Source: Ecdyonurus torrentis
Lineage: Eukaryota; Arthropoda; Insecta; Ephemeroptera; Heptageniidae
NCBI GenBank assembly: GCA_949318235.1
Contig: OX439132.1
Location: 5,750,886 to 5,814,885 of the forward strand
Direction of reading: 5' to 3'
DNA length: 64,000 bases
Shown: one piece after another, positions 25,494-37,780 of the stretch
How positions within the stretch are numbered: position 1 is the stretch's first letter
How the letters are laid out: each line of letters opens with the position of its first letter
The notes under the pieces: generated by a model
The model's input: the letters and a program-made list of their open reading frames with translations, nothing else
Database searches by the model: none
Told to the model about the DNA's origin: nothing
Program-made: the position numbers and the translations under genes

Positions 25494-25788
25494 AATACTA
25501 TGTTACTATCAACTGCCTGGCTCAATAATATTTCTTATTTCTTAAAATATAAGTAATTATTGTGTTCATATAGAATTTTTTGTGTTATAATTAATGAATT
25601 ATTAATACTATTTATATAAAATGATGGATTGTTTCTTTTAAATAAAGCACAAATATATATAAAAAGGGAAGTTAACATATATTTAGTTTAATTTTTATTT
25701 TTTTATTCTGCTTCTTAGGCAAGTAATCAGAATTACTTAATTAAATCATAATTAATTTTGTACAATATTTACTATACATATTCTAGAG

Positions 25789-25860
25789 ATGGTCTGCCCG
25801 ACGTTAGTTATGTCTCTACTGCTGATTCTACATTGCCAAGTCACGAATATTTATGCTCAG
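25789..25860 (+). CDS. C-type lectin coding exon 1 (signal peptide)
   Basis: 24 codons from ATG to GCT CAG, followed by the donor gtaaga; phase 0. It encodes a positively neutral, Leu-rich leader typical of a signal peptide. The acceptor ttctag lies two bases before the ATG. Confidence 0.85.
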
Positions 25861-26695
25861 GTAAGAAGCATTTTTTTAAAATTTAAATATTCTTAATTTT
25901 ATTTAAAGGCGTAGAACACCTTGAACAAAAAAAAAGTTGTGTAATATCTTAACAAACCTGAAAATCAATGTTGATTTGGCCGGAGTCATTGATTTTTAAT
26001 ATATTATATTTTCCATTCATAAAATGGCACTAGCGGGCAATGACGTCACAGCTCACTTGTATTACACGCGCGTGGACCAGGCGAGCTGTGACGTCAGTGC
26101 CCGCTCATGCTATTTTGTGAATGGAAAATAAATTAGAAATCAATAACTCCAGCCAATTCCACGTTGATTTTCAGGTATGTTAGGATGTTACACAATTTTT
26201 TTGTTCCAGGCGTTCTACGCCTTTAAATATTTTGATTCTATTTTATACACTTTAATAAAACACTTGCAAAAATAATAAGAAGAAGAAGAAGAAAAAAAAA
26301 AAAAAAAAAAAAAAAAGGATTAACAATAATGGCACATTTTGTCCTGTATCCAATATATTATATTATAAATATAATGTATATTATATATATTTATAAATAT
26401 ATATAAATAAATAAATCAGCCATAATTAAAGCTACATTTTGATTCATACCATAAATACTTTTTTACTTAACTCTTTTTAACGTCATAATTTTTGTATTAT
26501 TTTCTTATATTTTAAAACAGCTTCAAATCAATTGTTGATATATTTACTAATAAAAATTCATACTTATTATTATGCAGAAGTGCTTCAATATTATTTATTT
26601 ACATTTTTTATAACATAATGAATAATATCACGTTACACATAACTCAAAATAACGATTATTATCACTCTGTTAAGCTATATTATAATATAAACAAT

Positions 26696-26747
<52 letters not shown>

Positions 26748-27677
26748 GTTATATAATATACAGTACAGTATAAGTATATGAAATATTATGTATTAAAATA
26801 TCAATAGTATAGTTTCATTCTAAATTTATTATTTCATTAATGTAGACTATCGTTTCTGAGGCAAAACATTTTCCTAAACTAAAATAAGTATTATAATTAA
26901 TAAAAATAAAAAAATGAATATTTAATTTAAAATGCGAAATACTAATTTTTATTTTTTCAGGTTCAAGATAATGACTTACAATTATCTGAACTGAGCAACG
27001 ATTTGAAACAACTAGGAAACAAATTCGTGGACCAAGTTGCTACAATTGAAGAAATAGTACAGAAGTTAAAACGAGAAGAGAACATAATGTTATCCACATT
27101 GGTTACTCAACAGAAACAACAGGAAAACAGGATAAATGCAATGAGAAATACCCAGGAACAGATTAAGTTGACACAAGGTGAAATGAAGGTGACCCAAATT
27201 CAAATGAAAGAAACCGAAGTTCAAGATCACATAAAAATTAACTCCATATTTGAAGCAATAAAGAAACTACCATGTGAGCTGACTTTACCAAGCTTGGAAA
27301 CAAAATACCTCAACGGCAAGAGATACTATTTCTCGTATACAGAGAAGATGTCCTGGAAAAGTGCTGACAAATTCTGCAAGTCACACGGCATGCAATTAGT
27401 AAGTGTAGAAACTAAACAAGAGTGGGACGCTCTGAAACCTGAGATTGAAAATCTACGTAGTAAAGTTGGTAATTATCCTTGGTCTAGTGGAAGTGATGCT
27501 GTACAAGAGGGTAAGTGGAAGTGGGTGGCAACTGGAACTGATGTTAAATTTTTTGCTGGTGAATTTGGTTTGCATAATAAAAGAGATCAGAATTGTTTAT
27601 ATCTTGCTCCTAAGGGATGGGGAGATTTCCCGTGTTCAAATACTTATAGTTTTATATGTGAACAAAATGCATGTTGA
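25789..27677 (+). CDS. Secreted C-type lectin with coiled-coil stalk, two coding exons
   Basis: A 262-residue secreted protein from exons 25789-25860 and 26961-27677. Residues 1-23 form a signal peptide (MVCPTLVMSLLLILHCQ..., cleavage near YA|Q). Residues about 25-125 are a Gln/Lys/Glu-rich segment with heptad-like Leu/Ile/Val/Met spacing, probably a trimerising coiled coil. Residues 129-262 are a C-type lectin domain with the canonical Cys163-Cys257 and Cys236-Cys249 pairs, SSGSD (199-203), WKWVATG (210-216), NCLYL and WGDFPCSNTYSFICE; Cys129 and Cys262 may form a third bridge. No EPN or QPD calcium/sugar motif is present, that loop is shortened, and WND is replaced by WGD, so calcium-dependent sugar binding is doubtful. 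The role is probably extracellular recognition, as for many arthropod lectins, but the ligand is unknown. ATG 25789 is chosen because it opens the hydrophobic leader directly after an acceptor. Confidence 0.9.
25907..26222. mobile_element. Palindromic MITE in lectin intron 2 (AGGCGTAG ends, TTAA site)
   Basis: A 316-bp snapback element flanked by TTAA (25903-25906, 26223-26226). Its ends AGGCGTAGAACACC match those of the 16.4-kb foldback element, but the interior is unrelated. Imperfect arms of about 145 bp each carry one TGACGTCA. It lies wholly in the second lectin intron. Confidence 0.85.
26227..26960 (+). other. Remainder of lectin intron 2
   Basis: Holds a GAA/poly(A) tract (26279-26317) and a TA microsatellite (26701-26744). 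Nothing else seen. Confidence 0.8.
26701..26744. repeat. (TA)n microsatellite, lectin intron 2
   Basis: 44 bp of pure TA. Confidence 0.97.
26961..27677 (+). CDS. C-type lectin coding exon 2 (stalk and lectin domain)
   Basis: 717 bp after the acceptor attttttcag, in phase 0, opening with VQDNDLQLSELSNDLKQLGN and ending at TGA (27675-27677). The whole stalk and lectin domain are on this single exon, which is clearly richer in G+C than the introns. Confidence 0.93.
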   Translation, partial: VQDNDLQLSELSNDLKQLGNKFVDQVATIEEIVQKLKREENIMLSTLVTQQKQQENRINAMRNTQEQIKLTQGEMKVTQIQMKETEVQDHIKINSIFEAIKKLPCELTLPSLETKYLNGKRYYFSYTEKMSWKSADKFCKSHGMQLVSVETKQEWDALKPEIENLRSKVGNYPWSSGSDAVQEGKWKWVATGTDVKFFAGEFGLHNKRDQNCLYLAPKGWGDFPCSNTYSFICEQNAC

Positions 27678-27678
27678 A

Positions 27679-27684
27679 AATAAA
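27679..27684 (+). terminator. Poly(A) signal of the C-type lectin gene
   Basis: AATAAA begins one base after the TGA stop. A G/T-rich stretch (tctggtaatctttggggg, 27702-27719) follows at the right distance for a downstream element, so cleavage near 27695-27705 is likely. This gives an unusually short 3' UTR of about 20-30 bases. Confidence 0.6.
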
Positions 27685-27719
27685 GTTGTAACTTTAAACT
27701 GATCTGGTAATCTTTGGGG

Positions 27720-28418
27720 GCTTGATTTTTAAATACGTTGAACTTTTTAGCTCAAAAAGGAGCCAGCTTAAGTTTAACCCCTAAATGTCTCGTCAAAAAA
27801 AAAAATATATATATAATAAAAACGAGATTTTGAACAGACAATGAAATAAAAAAACTTTTTTGAAGAATGTAAAGAAAAGAAATAGCAATATTTGTTGAAT
27901 ATCATGTTTTAATTCTCTAACATGTAAAATCACTTGTTTTTAGCAATTGTCACGAATTATTAAGTAAATGGTGAAATTTTATCTTCAAAAACATAATGTT
28001 TTTTGTAATGAAAAACTAGTTTTTTTACTTCATAGATTTGCTAGCTTCGTTTCAAATTTCGGCTCAAATATCAAGCCTTCCAAGATTTGGCTCGATTTTC
28101 AAGTTAAAGCTCCATTTCAAGCTAAACCTAATTTTAACCTAAACTTGCCTACAAAAATTCAGGCCTAGTTAAAAATTAAGAAACCAGTCTTCATTGAAAT
28201 ATCATTTGCTATTTAACAACAAAAGTAATCATGCAAAATTTAATACATTATCTAATACTATGTAATTCCTCCTTAATAATTTTGTGGTGCGACATTATTT
28301 ACCTGGGCTTTGATATTTAATTTACGTATCGTGAAAACAAAATGTTATTAACACCAACTTAAAATGTTATTTATCTTTTTTTTTTTTTTTTTTTTAATAG
28401 CCAATAACGTTCGTATCT
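27720..28418. other. Lectin 3' flank
   Basis: Contains loosely repeated words of the type TTTGGCTCGATTTTCAAG / AAGCTCCATTTCAAGCT (28030-28130) and a poly(T) run at 28376-28395. No gene. Confidence 0.5.
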
Positions 28419-28422
28419 TTAA

Positions 28423-28767
28423 AGGAATAGACCAGAAGAAAACATAAGTATTTATTTCACCAAACACTTGATGGGACGTACATAAATAACTTTTGGTTTG
28501 TCTCAAAACCCATGCTACTGTAGCTCCGTAGCAGTGATCAGAAAATTTAGATTTATGCAACCTGCACAACATTTATTTTTTATTTTGTCTAATTTTTGCA
28601 TGTTTCTGACGTCAGAAACATGAATATCCATGCTAAATGCATACTTTACGGTATTGTAACGCTCTCTCGTGGGGCTGCATTAACATTCTGGTAAAAAAAA
28701 ATGTCATCAATTTTGAAGATCCTATTTCGGGTTGAAAAGCACATGTTGTTTTATGTGGTCTATGGCT
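28423..28767. mobile_element. MITE, family B copy 1 (AGGAATAGACCAG end)
   Basis: 345 bp, similar throughout to 43422-43743. The left end is AGGAATAGACCAGAAG after TTAA (28419-28422); the right end is GGTCTATGGCT followed by TTAT, a decayed TTAA. It contains the palindrome TTTCTGACGTCAGAAA. Confidence 0.75.
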
Positions 28768-29250
28768 TTATTATAACATATCATATTCTGAGTGATTTTA
28801 GTTGATATGTCATTTTTATTTTATTCAACAGAATGTATTAAAATGAGTTAAGAGTTAATTATTTGGCGCTAATCAACGAAAATGTTTTGAAAGAAAGTAA
28901 AAATGAAAGATAAGTGTATAGTAAATGTATACAAACATACGATTTATATATAGAAATAAATATTTAAAAACAGTGAATTTTACTTAATCCTTAATTCTTA
29001 AATAAGTATTAAAATAATCAAAGCAGTACACAAGTACAAAGTTCTGCCCTATGTTTATTTTATTTGTAAGTATTTATATTTACAAAATAATATTTAATTA
29101 TTATAAACTATGGAGCAGAATTTAATAAAGTAAACACATGTCAGTGATATTATAAATAATATGTATATTATAATGTAAGGAACAGCAACAAAAGATTGAT
29201 TGATTGATTGATCAGAGATTACATTATAACTTTAAAAAAATTAGTCTGAA

Positions 29251-29563
29251 AAATCCCACTGACCTTATATATTATAGTGTTTTAGGTCTAAATTTGGTGT
29301 CATTGTGTAGCTAAGGGTCACACCTAGCCGTGATAATTTCAAGATTTTTGACCGTCCCGAAAAAAGAAAACAATTATTGAAATTAACATTGGGTCTTATG
29401 GGCTTAAAATTTCCAAAAATCATAAAAAATTAATTTGCACGGTAAAGTTTTAATATATTTGAAATTTTCTTAAGCTGAAGTATCATTGTGCAAAATTTCA
29501 GATTTTTTTTTTTTTTGACGATAAAAGTGTGAGTCTAACGGGCGACGTCGGTACCCTACTACC
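29251..29563 (-). mobile_element. MITE, family C copy 2 (reverse orientation, degraded left end)
   Basis: The reverse complement matches 21618-21950 over nearly its full length. The + strand right end, GTACCCTACTACC, is followed by TTAA (29564-29567). The left end is diverged and its border is approximate. Confidence 0.75.
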
Positions 29564-29567
29564 TTAA

Positions 29568-31449
<1,882 letters not shown>

Positions 31450-31451
31450 TA

Positions 31452-31610
31452 TTATTCACATGACGCGCGTAACAAAGTTGGAACAATGTAAACAAATGGA
31501 GCCGTTCGCATGTAATTTTCAAATGCAATGTGAACGGCTCCATTTGTTTACATTGTTCCAACTTTTTAACGCACGTCAACGCGCGTCAAATTTACTCGTC
31601 ATGTGAATAA
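31452..31610. mobile_element. 159-bp hairpin MITE with TA target site
   Basis: TA (31450-31451, 31611-31612) flanks ends TTATTCACATGACG/CGTCATGTGAATAA. Inside, 31474-31507 and 31532-31565 are perfect 34-bp inverted copies separated by 24 bp. The TA duplication suggests a Tc1/mariner-type origin. Confidence 0.8.
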
Positions 31611-32055
31611 TATACTTTATTTTTATATTTTATAAATTATATTATTCTTGGTGAATTACAAACAGTGAAAATCCATATAATGTAGAAATGTTCTTTTGAC
31701 TTTATACAGTAGTAATTTGTTCGACATGTAAATCTAACTTAAAAGTAAAGTACACTCGATTTATTTTCTCGCATATCACGTAATAATTCTCTCTCTCTCT
31801 CTCTCCTGCAGAGTGTAATGAGTTGATGGAGAACTGCCATTTTGAAATCTCTTTTTTTACAAGTTCATTACCTATACCACGATAACATGTATAAAACTAA
31901 ATCACTTCTTTACTTTGCTTGAAATAAAACATAATTAATTTTAATGGATTTAAATATGAAACTAATGAATTTTATGTTTCTTTTTTATACTTAATGTATA
32001 GTTATCATCCAGGATAAGAAATGCAGAAAAAAACGGGATAAACATAAATTTCATG

Positions 32056-32507
<452 letters not shown>

Positions 32508-33005
32508 ACAAAATCAGGACTAAAAAAATTTAAAAAAGAAGAAGAAGATAAGAAAAGTGATACCCACCTTTTTTAAATTTAAATAAATTAATATTGAATT
32601 ATTACAATTTGATGCTAATACTTTCTTTTGAAAAAAAAATTATATGAAACATTTCACAATTGAAAATTTTATAATACAAACATAATATTATAATAAATTG
32701 TATGAGTACACTTTCTTTAATAAAATAACCCAAACAATAACATTATAAGTTTAAAAAAAAAAATAACAATAATAATAAAAATTAAAGATGAGACTTTCTC
32801 TCTATAATATACTGTATGTATGTAAAATATATGACGTCACAAGAAATGTACATTGCGACTTGTATATTATTGTAAAGTATTGAATGGCTTCAGGCAAACA
32901 CAAGAGCGCGGCCCACTGTCCAGTAATACATGAAGATAGATACCCATTACAAATGTAAAGAGGTCGAATGTGGGTTTAACAGTTCATACTCGTTAAAGCA
33001 AAAAG

Positions 33006-33007
<2 letters not shown>

Positions 33008-33066
<59 letters not shown>
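33008..33066. repeat. (TA)n microsatellite
   Basis: About 58 bp of pure TA. Confidence 0.97.
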
Positions 33067-33070
<4 letters not shown>

Positions 33071-34667
33071 AGTCTCCAAATAAATTAAAAAGAATTAAAT
33101 TGAGAATGAAAAAAAAAAGACGTAGAAAATAAATGTGGTCGTAACCATTTATAGATCAAGAGTAAAAAAAAAATTAATAAGAAAAAGAATGAACAACAAA
33201 TTTTTTTTTTATGTTACCGTTAAAATATAAAATTGAAAAAAATAAATATATATTTTTGTAGAGAGTTTATAAACAAAGTTAAGAAAATCATGGTTTGACT
33301 GTAAATTACTTATGATACACCAAATGGGGAAAAATATTAATGAGGAAGAATACGTGAATTAAATCACAACTTACAAATTATGTGGTACTTGTGTAATAAC
33401 TCGAGTAATTCATCAAGTAAATAAATTCTACTATTTGAGCTTCATTAGTATTTGAAAAAAAAAAAAGGTTATATACACCAATTAAGTTGATGGATACATG
33501 GATGTAACTGTGCTCTATACCTTATATAAACTAATATCACGTTCAATATGAAGGTAGTCAAATATAATTGCTGTGTACCGAAAATGATAATATTTCTATC
33601 TATACGAGCTAGTCATTAAGAATAGGGGGAAAATAAATTACGTAGATACATAAAATATTACATAACATACTCTGAAAAGAATAATTATAATAGCATATAG
33701 CATAAATGCTAATATTTGAGATTACACAATTATGCTGTACAATATAACTGTAACGCAATGTAACATAATTTAATTAAAATAGAAGACTACTCGCAAAAAA
33801 GACTGAACAAATAAACTAAGAGCCTATGATAATACTAAGAAATATCCATAGATAGCAGACGACTTACAGAGTGTTCCTGTCTCATGCTTTCTTATGAAGG
33901 AATAGAGCAGCCATAGCTTCAATTACACTTCTATCTCAAGACTGATATTATAAATGTAGCTTATTGAGCCTGTTATATGCTATCCTAAATTTTAATCAAA
34001 TTTGGTTATAAATTATTTGTTCATCTGATTTAAAATTCAGGAAAACAATATATTATTACTTCAGTAAAAATTTAGCATTGAGAAAAATGTTTAAGTCGAG
34101 TTATATAGCTGCTTCTTTCCCTCAAAGAAAGGATTTTCAATCAAGACAGAAATACAAAGTCGTCAAATATCAATGTTTTGGTATTGCTGGGTTCTGAGTT
34201 TGTTTATTTTTTCACATCCTAAAGACGACTTCTACTTTTGGATGCTTTGACTGAACCCACTTTTGCAAATCTTGTATTCAGTATAAATTATATAAAAATT
34301 TTATTGTGAAATAATGTTTGTTGACATTGAGCTAGCATAATAATTGTACATTTATTTCTGCTCGTGCTTGAAAAGCAATATTCAAAGTTTAAACTACTCT
34401 TGTTTGTATCTAAAAAAAAAAGTTTTAAGCGCCAAATTTGCGTTATAACAACTATACACCCATCGATATTTTAATAAAAATCATTGCACTTTATTAATAA
34501 TGGACACTTTTGCAAGCAAGTAAGTCATGTTTTGTTTATTATTTCAATTAGATCACACAAAAAAACTTTTTTTTGAATTTCAATTATTAATTAATTTGCT
34601 GAGCAACAATAAATATACTTGCATTGACATTAATTTTTTATTAATTAAATATTATGTAATGCACATT

Positions 34668-34787
<120 letters not shown>

Positions 34788-35519
34788 ATACTAAGTTAAT
34801 AATTGACCCTATTCAGTATTTAATATAACGAAAAGAAGTTGTTGTTTTATTATTATTTTTTAATATTCTTACTACCTCAAAAACACCAAAAATTATATTA
34901 CAATTACGTGGTACAATTTCTAAATTAAAAACATGAAATTCTTTGTATTACACGTGACATTTTCGTAATGTAACATTGAAAAGTGATCAGATAAACATAC
35001 AGTGAGAAAGCTTTGTTTTAAATTATAGGATTTGAAACTTAAATATATACACCGCAAACACAACATGTATACTTGCGATGCAGAAAAATGTTATTCGATT
35101 TACCTGATAATGAGCGTCTGGTCTGGTCTAATAAAATAGTTTTATTTCTTTCTTTTAAACTAACAATCCTTGTTTTATTACCCTTCTATAAAATGCAAAT
35201 TTATTTTATATATATTAATAATGTAGCAGAATGCATGTATTATTCTATACACGATCAAAAAAGAAAATATATTATATATATACGAATATGTTAGGTACTG
35301 TATATGATTTAATTTTTTTGATTTTGTTCTACAGCAAAAGTGCTATCTTAACTGAGAATTATTTTTCATTCCTTTATGATTCCCAGCAGCATCTTTATTT
35401 ACCAAAAAAACTAAGAAATAAAAATATAACAATAAAATATTTGTCATTTAAACAGGTTTAGCTTCCCTTACAAAAGTAAATACATAATTATTAATAATTA
35501 TCTTAGCACGATACTAACA

Positions 35520-35850
35520 ATATTTATTCATATTAACATAATTTAGCCTATACTGTATAACAATTATGCTATACATGAAGAGGTGTTGTAAACAGGATTT
35601 TTCGACGTTAGGAGTCCATCCTTTAGTGAGGATGCATGCCCATGCTTTTTTAGATCTGACTGGGGGGGGGGGGGTCTGGAACCCAACTCTCACCCCCCCT
35701 GCAAACGCCTCTGCTATATAGCATAACTATGTTATAAAGCATAATTATTTATGCTATAGGAAATAAATTTAGCATAAAGTGCATAACTCTTTTTTCAATG
35801 TTCATAGCATTAATGAATATAATAATGAAACGTGTCTTGCCGTGTAAAAA
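35520..35850. repeat. TTATGCTA/TAGCATAA repeat, interrupted by a nested MITE
   Basis: TTATGCTATACATG before and CTATATAGCATAACTATG, TTTATGCTATAGG and TTTAGCATAAAG after the nested element at 35579-35712. It ends near CCGTGTAAAA (35840-35850), matching the end of the 51.2-kb copy. Confidence 0.45.
35579..35712. mobile_element. Small G-rich MITE nested in an AT-rich repeat
   Basis: Ends AGAGGTGTTGTAAACAGG and CCCTGCAAACGCCTCT are imperfect inverted repeats. It contains a 13-base G run (35662-35674) and interrupts a cluster of TAGCATAA-type words on both sides. Confidence 0.5.
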
Positions 35851-36639
35851 TTTGCATGTCTATAAAAAAAGTAATGCTTGTAGAGTGAAAAAAATCTCTA
35901 ATATAAGTTAGAACAATCAAGACTTCTGCAATAATAATAGAGAAGTGAAAAACAAAAAGCGTATTCATTAATAATACACTAAACTAACAGAAAGCAGTGA
36001 ATAAATACAGACAAGTATGTACACCTGCGTAATGCGTAAATTGTGTTTGTCAAAGTACTAAAGCGTTTAGAAGTAAAAAAAAAAATAAAAATCACTTTTT
36101 AAGGTTAAAAGTCGTATTTAGGATGCTTTTTTGAACTATCCATTTAGACACTTTTTTTACCCATTGCTATAGAATGTTTATGTTTTGTTTTTTTGCTATA
36201 TCCATTGTTATCCATGTGTATAAGAATACTTTTTGCATCTTTCTATATTGGTATTCACGTTAGGCTAGAAGCAGAAACTTTAAAGTTTTTTTTTTTTAAT
36301 CGTAAATATATTTTTATAAACCCAAGAGACATAATACAAGTATTTACGCCCTGCATACATTACTTCGAAATGTTCTACATGTATCACAAAATATAATAAA
36401 ATATTACAGTAATACCTCCTTATAATGCATTTTAATTTTATGATCACATTTTTTTAATATTATATTTTTCTTGTTTAATAAAATCTCTTTAAAGAATAAA
36501 GATCCTGTTTAGTAGATTAAATATAAAGTTTTTTTTTTAAATTGTTTTTTTTTTTAGAAAAAAATAAATTAAGCTTGGCTATGCAATTTATACTCGTGAA
36601 GTAAAGTAAGGATAAATCATATTTTTAATCACGCGGTAA

Positions 36640-36850
36640 TGCAGGCAGGAAAAACGTGCAAAGCCATGAAGTAAAGCGGTAACGTGGTGTTTTCAAAGAT
36701 ATGATCGGTATTGCGATGTCCGCGGGGATTATGATGGCGGTGCATGCTGCGCACGGTGCATGCAATGGCTATCTTCTCTTTTACTCTCTCAACTGGATGC
36801 TGTGAGGAATGTATAACATCCCATGCAGAGATACATCGTATCCGTTTGCA
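36640..36850. other. Isolated CpG/G+C-rich patch, function unknown
   Basis: About 210 bp with GCGGTAACGTGG, ATGTCCGCGGGG and the self-complementary GTGCATGCTGCGCACGGTGCATGC. Open frames on both strands are short (34 codons from an ATG on +, 75 on -) and match nothing I know. It could be an exon of an unseen gene or an old insertion. Confidence 0.25.
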
Positions 36851-37240
36851 CAACAAAATTTACTTTCAACTGAATTCAGTTTGCTTTTACAAGACAAATA
36901 TTAATAAAAGTCTATCCTTTGTGTATACAGTTAAAAAATACATCCAACAATATTTTAAACATTAGTCTTGGACACACGTTTTTAATTCTTACAGGTGAAA
37001 GTCTTAAAAAAATTGTAATACTTGTAGTAAAATAAATTGTTTAAATATCTTAGTTTTAACAGCTTCACAAAAATTGCTATAAAAGAATGGGCCTAAGAAA
37101 TTAAAATGATAAAGAAATTAGGACCTCTTTTCATTTTCCTGCGTGTTTCTGAATTTTTTTCTCATTATTATTTATTGTTGGGATTAGGTGTAAGAGTGGG
37201 CTAGACATGTTGTCAGGCATAAACTTCACCCTTTAATAAT

Positions 37241-37274
<34 letters not shown>

Positions 37275-37671
37275 GATTTTTAATAAAGACTCATATTATT
37301 TTATTTATTTTAATTGGTTACACGCAACTACCAGTTTTTTTATACTTAAAAAAAATACGTTAACTTTGCATTATATACAAATTAAAAATATACATTATTT
37401 TGAATTATAGAACCAACACTTTTTTTTTTAAATGAATACAACAGATTTATCTCTTAAAGTTTTAATTTAATAAAATAATCTTATGACATTTAGCAAGTCA
37501 CGTAATAATACATAATATAAGTTTTCCAAGAGTGAAGTTTATGTTTTCTTAATTCTTTTTCTTGTGTAAATCCGACTTAAAAGTTGGATTTACGAGAGAT
37601 GTATAAAAATGTTGGAAGAATGCAATTGCAGTAGCTATAATATCATGAGTACTGTTGTATATAAGTAACTT

Positions 37672-37780
<109 letters not shown>

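Noticed and set aside
27445..27702. 85-codon frame inside the lectin exon
   Set aside because: Shadow frame of the lectin domain; it lacks the conserved cysteines and motifs.
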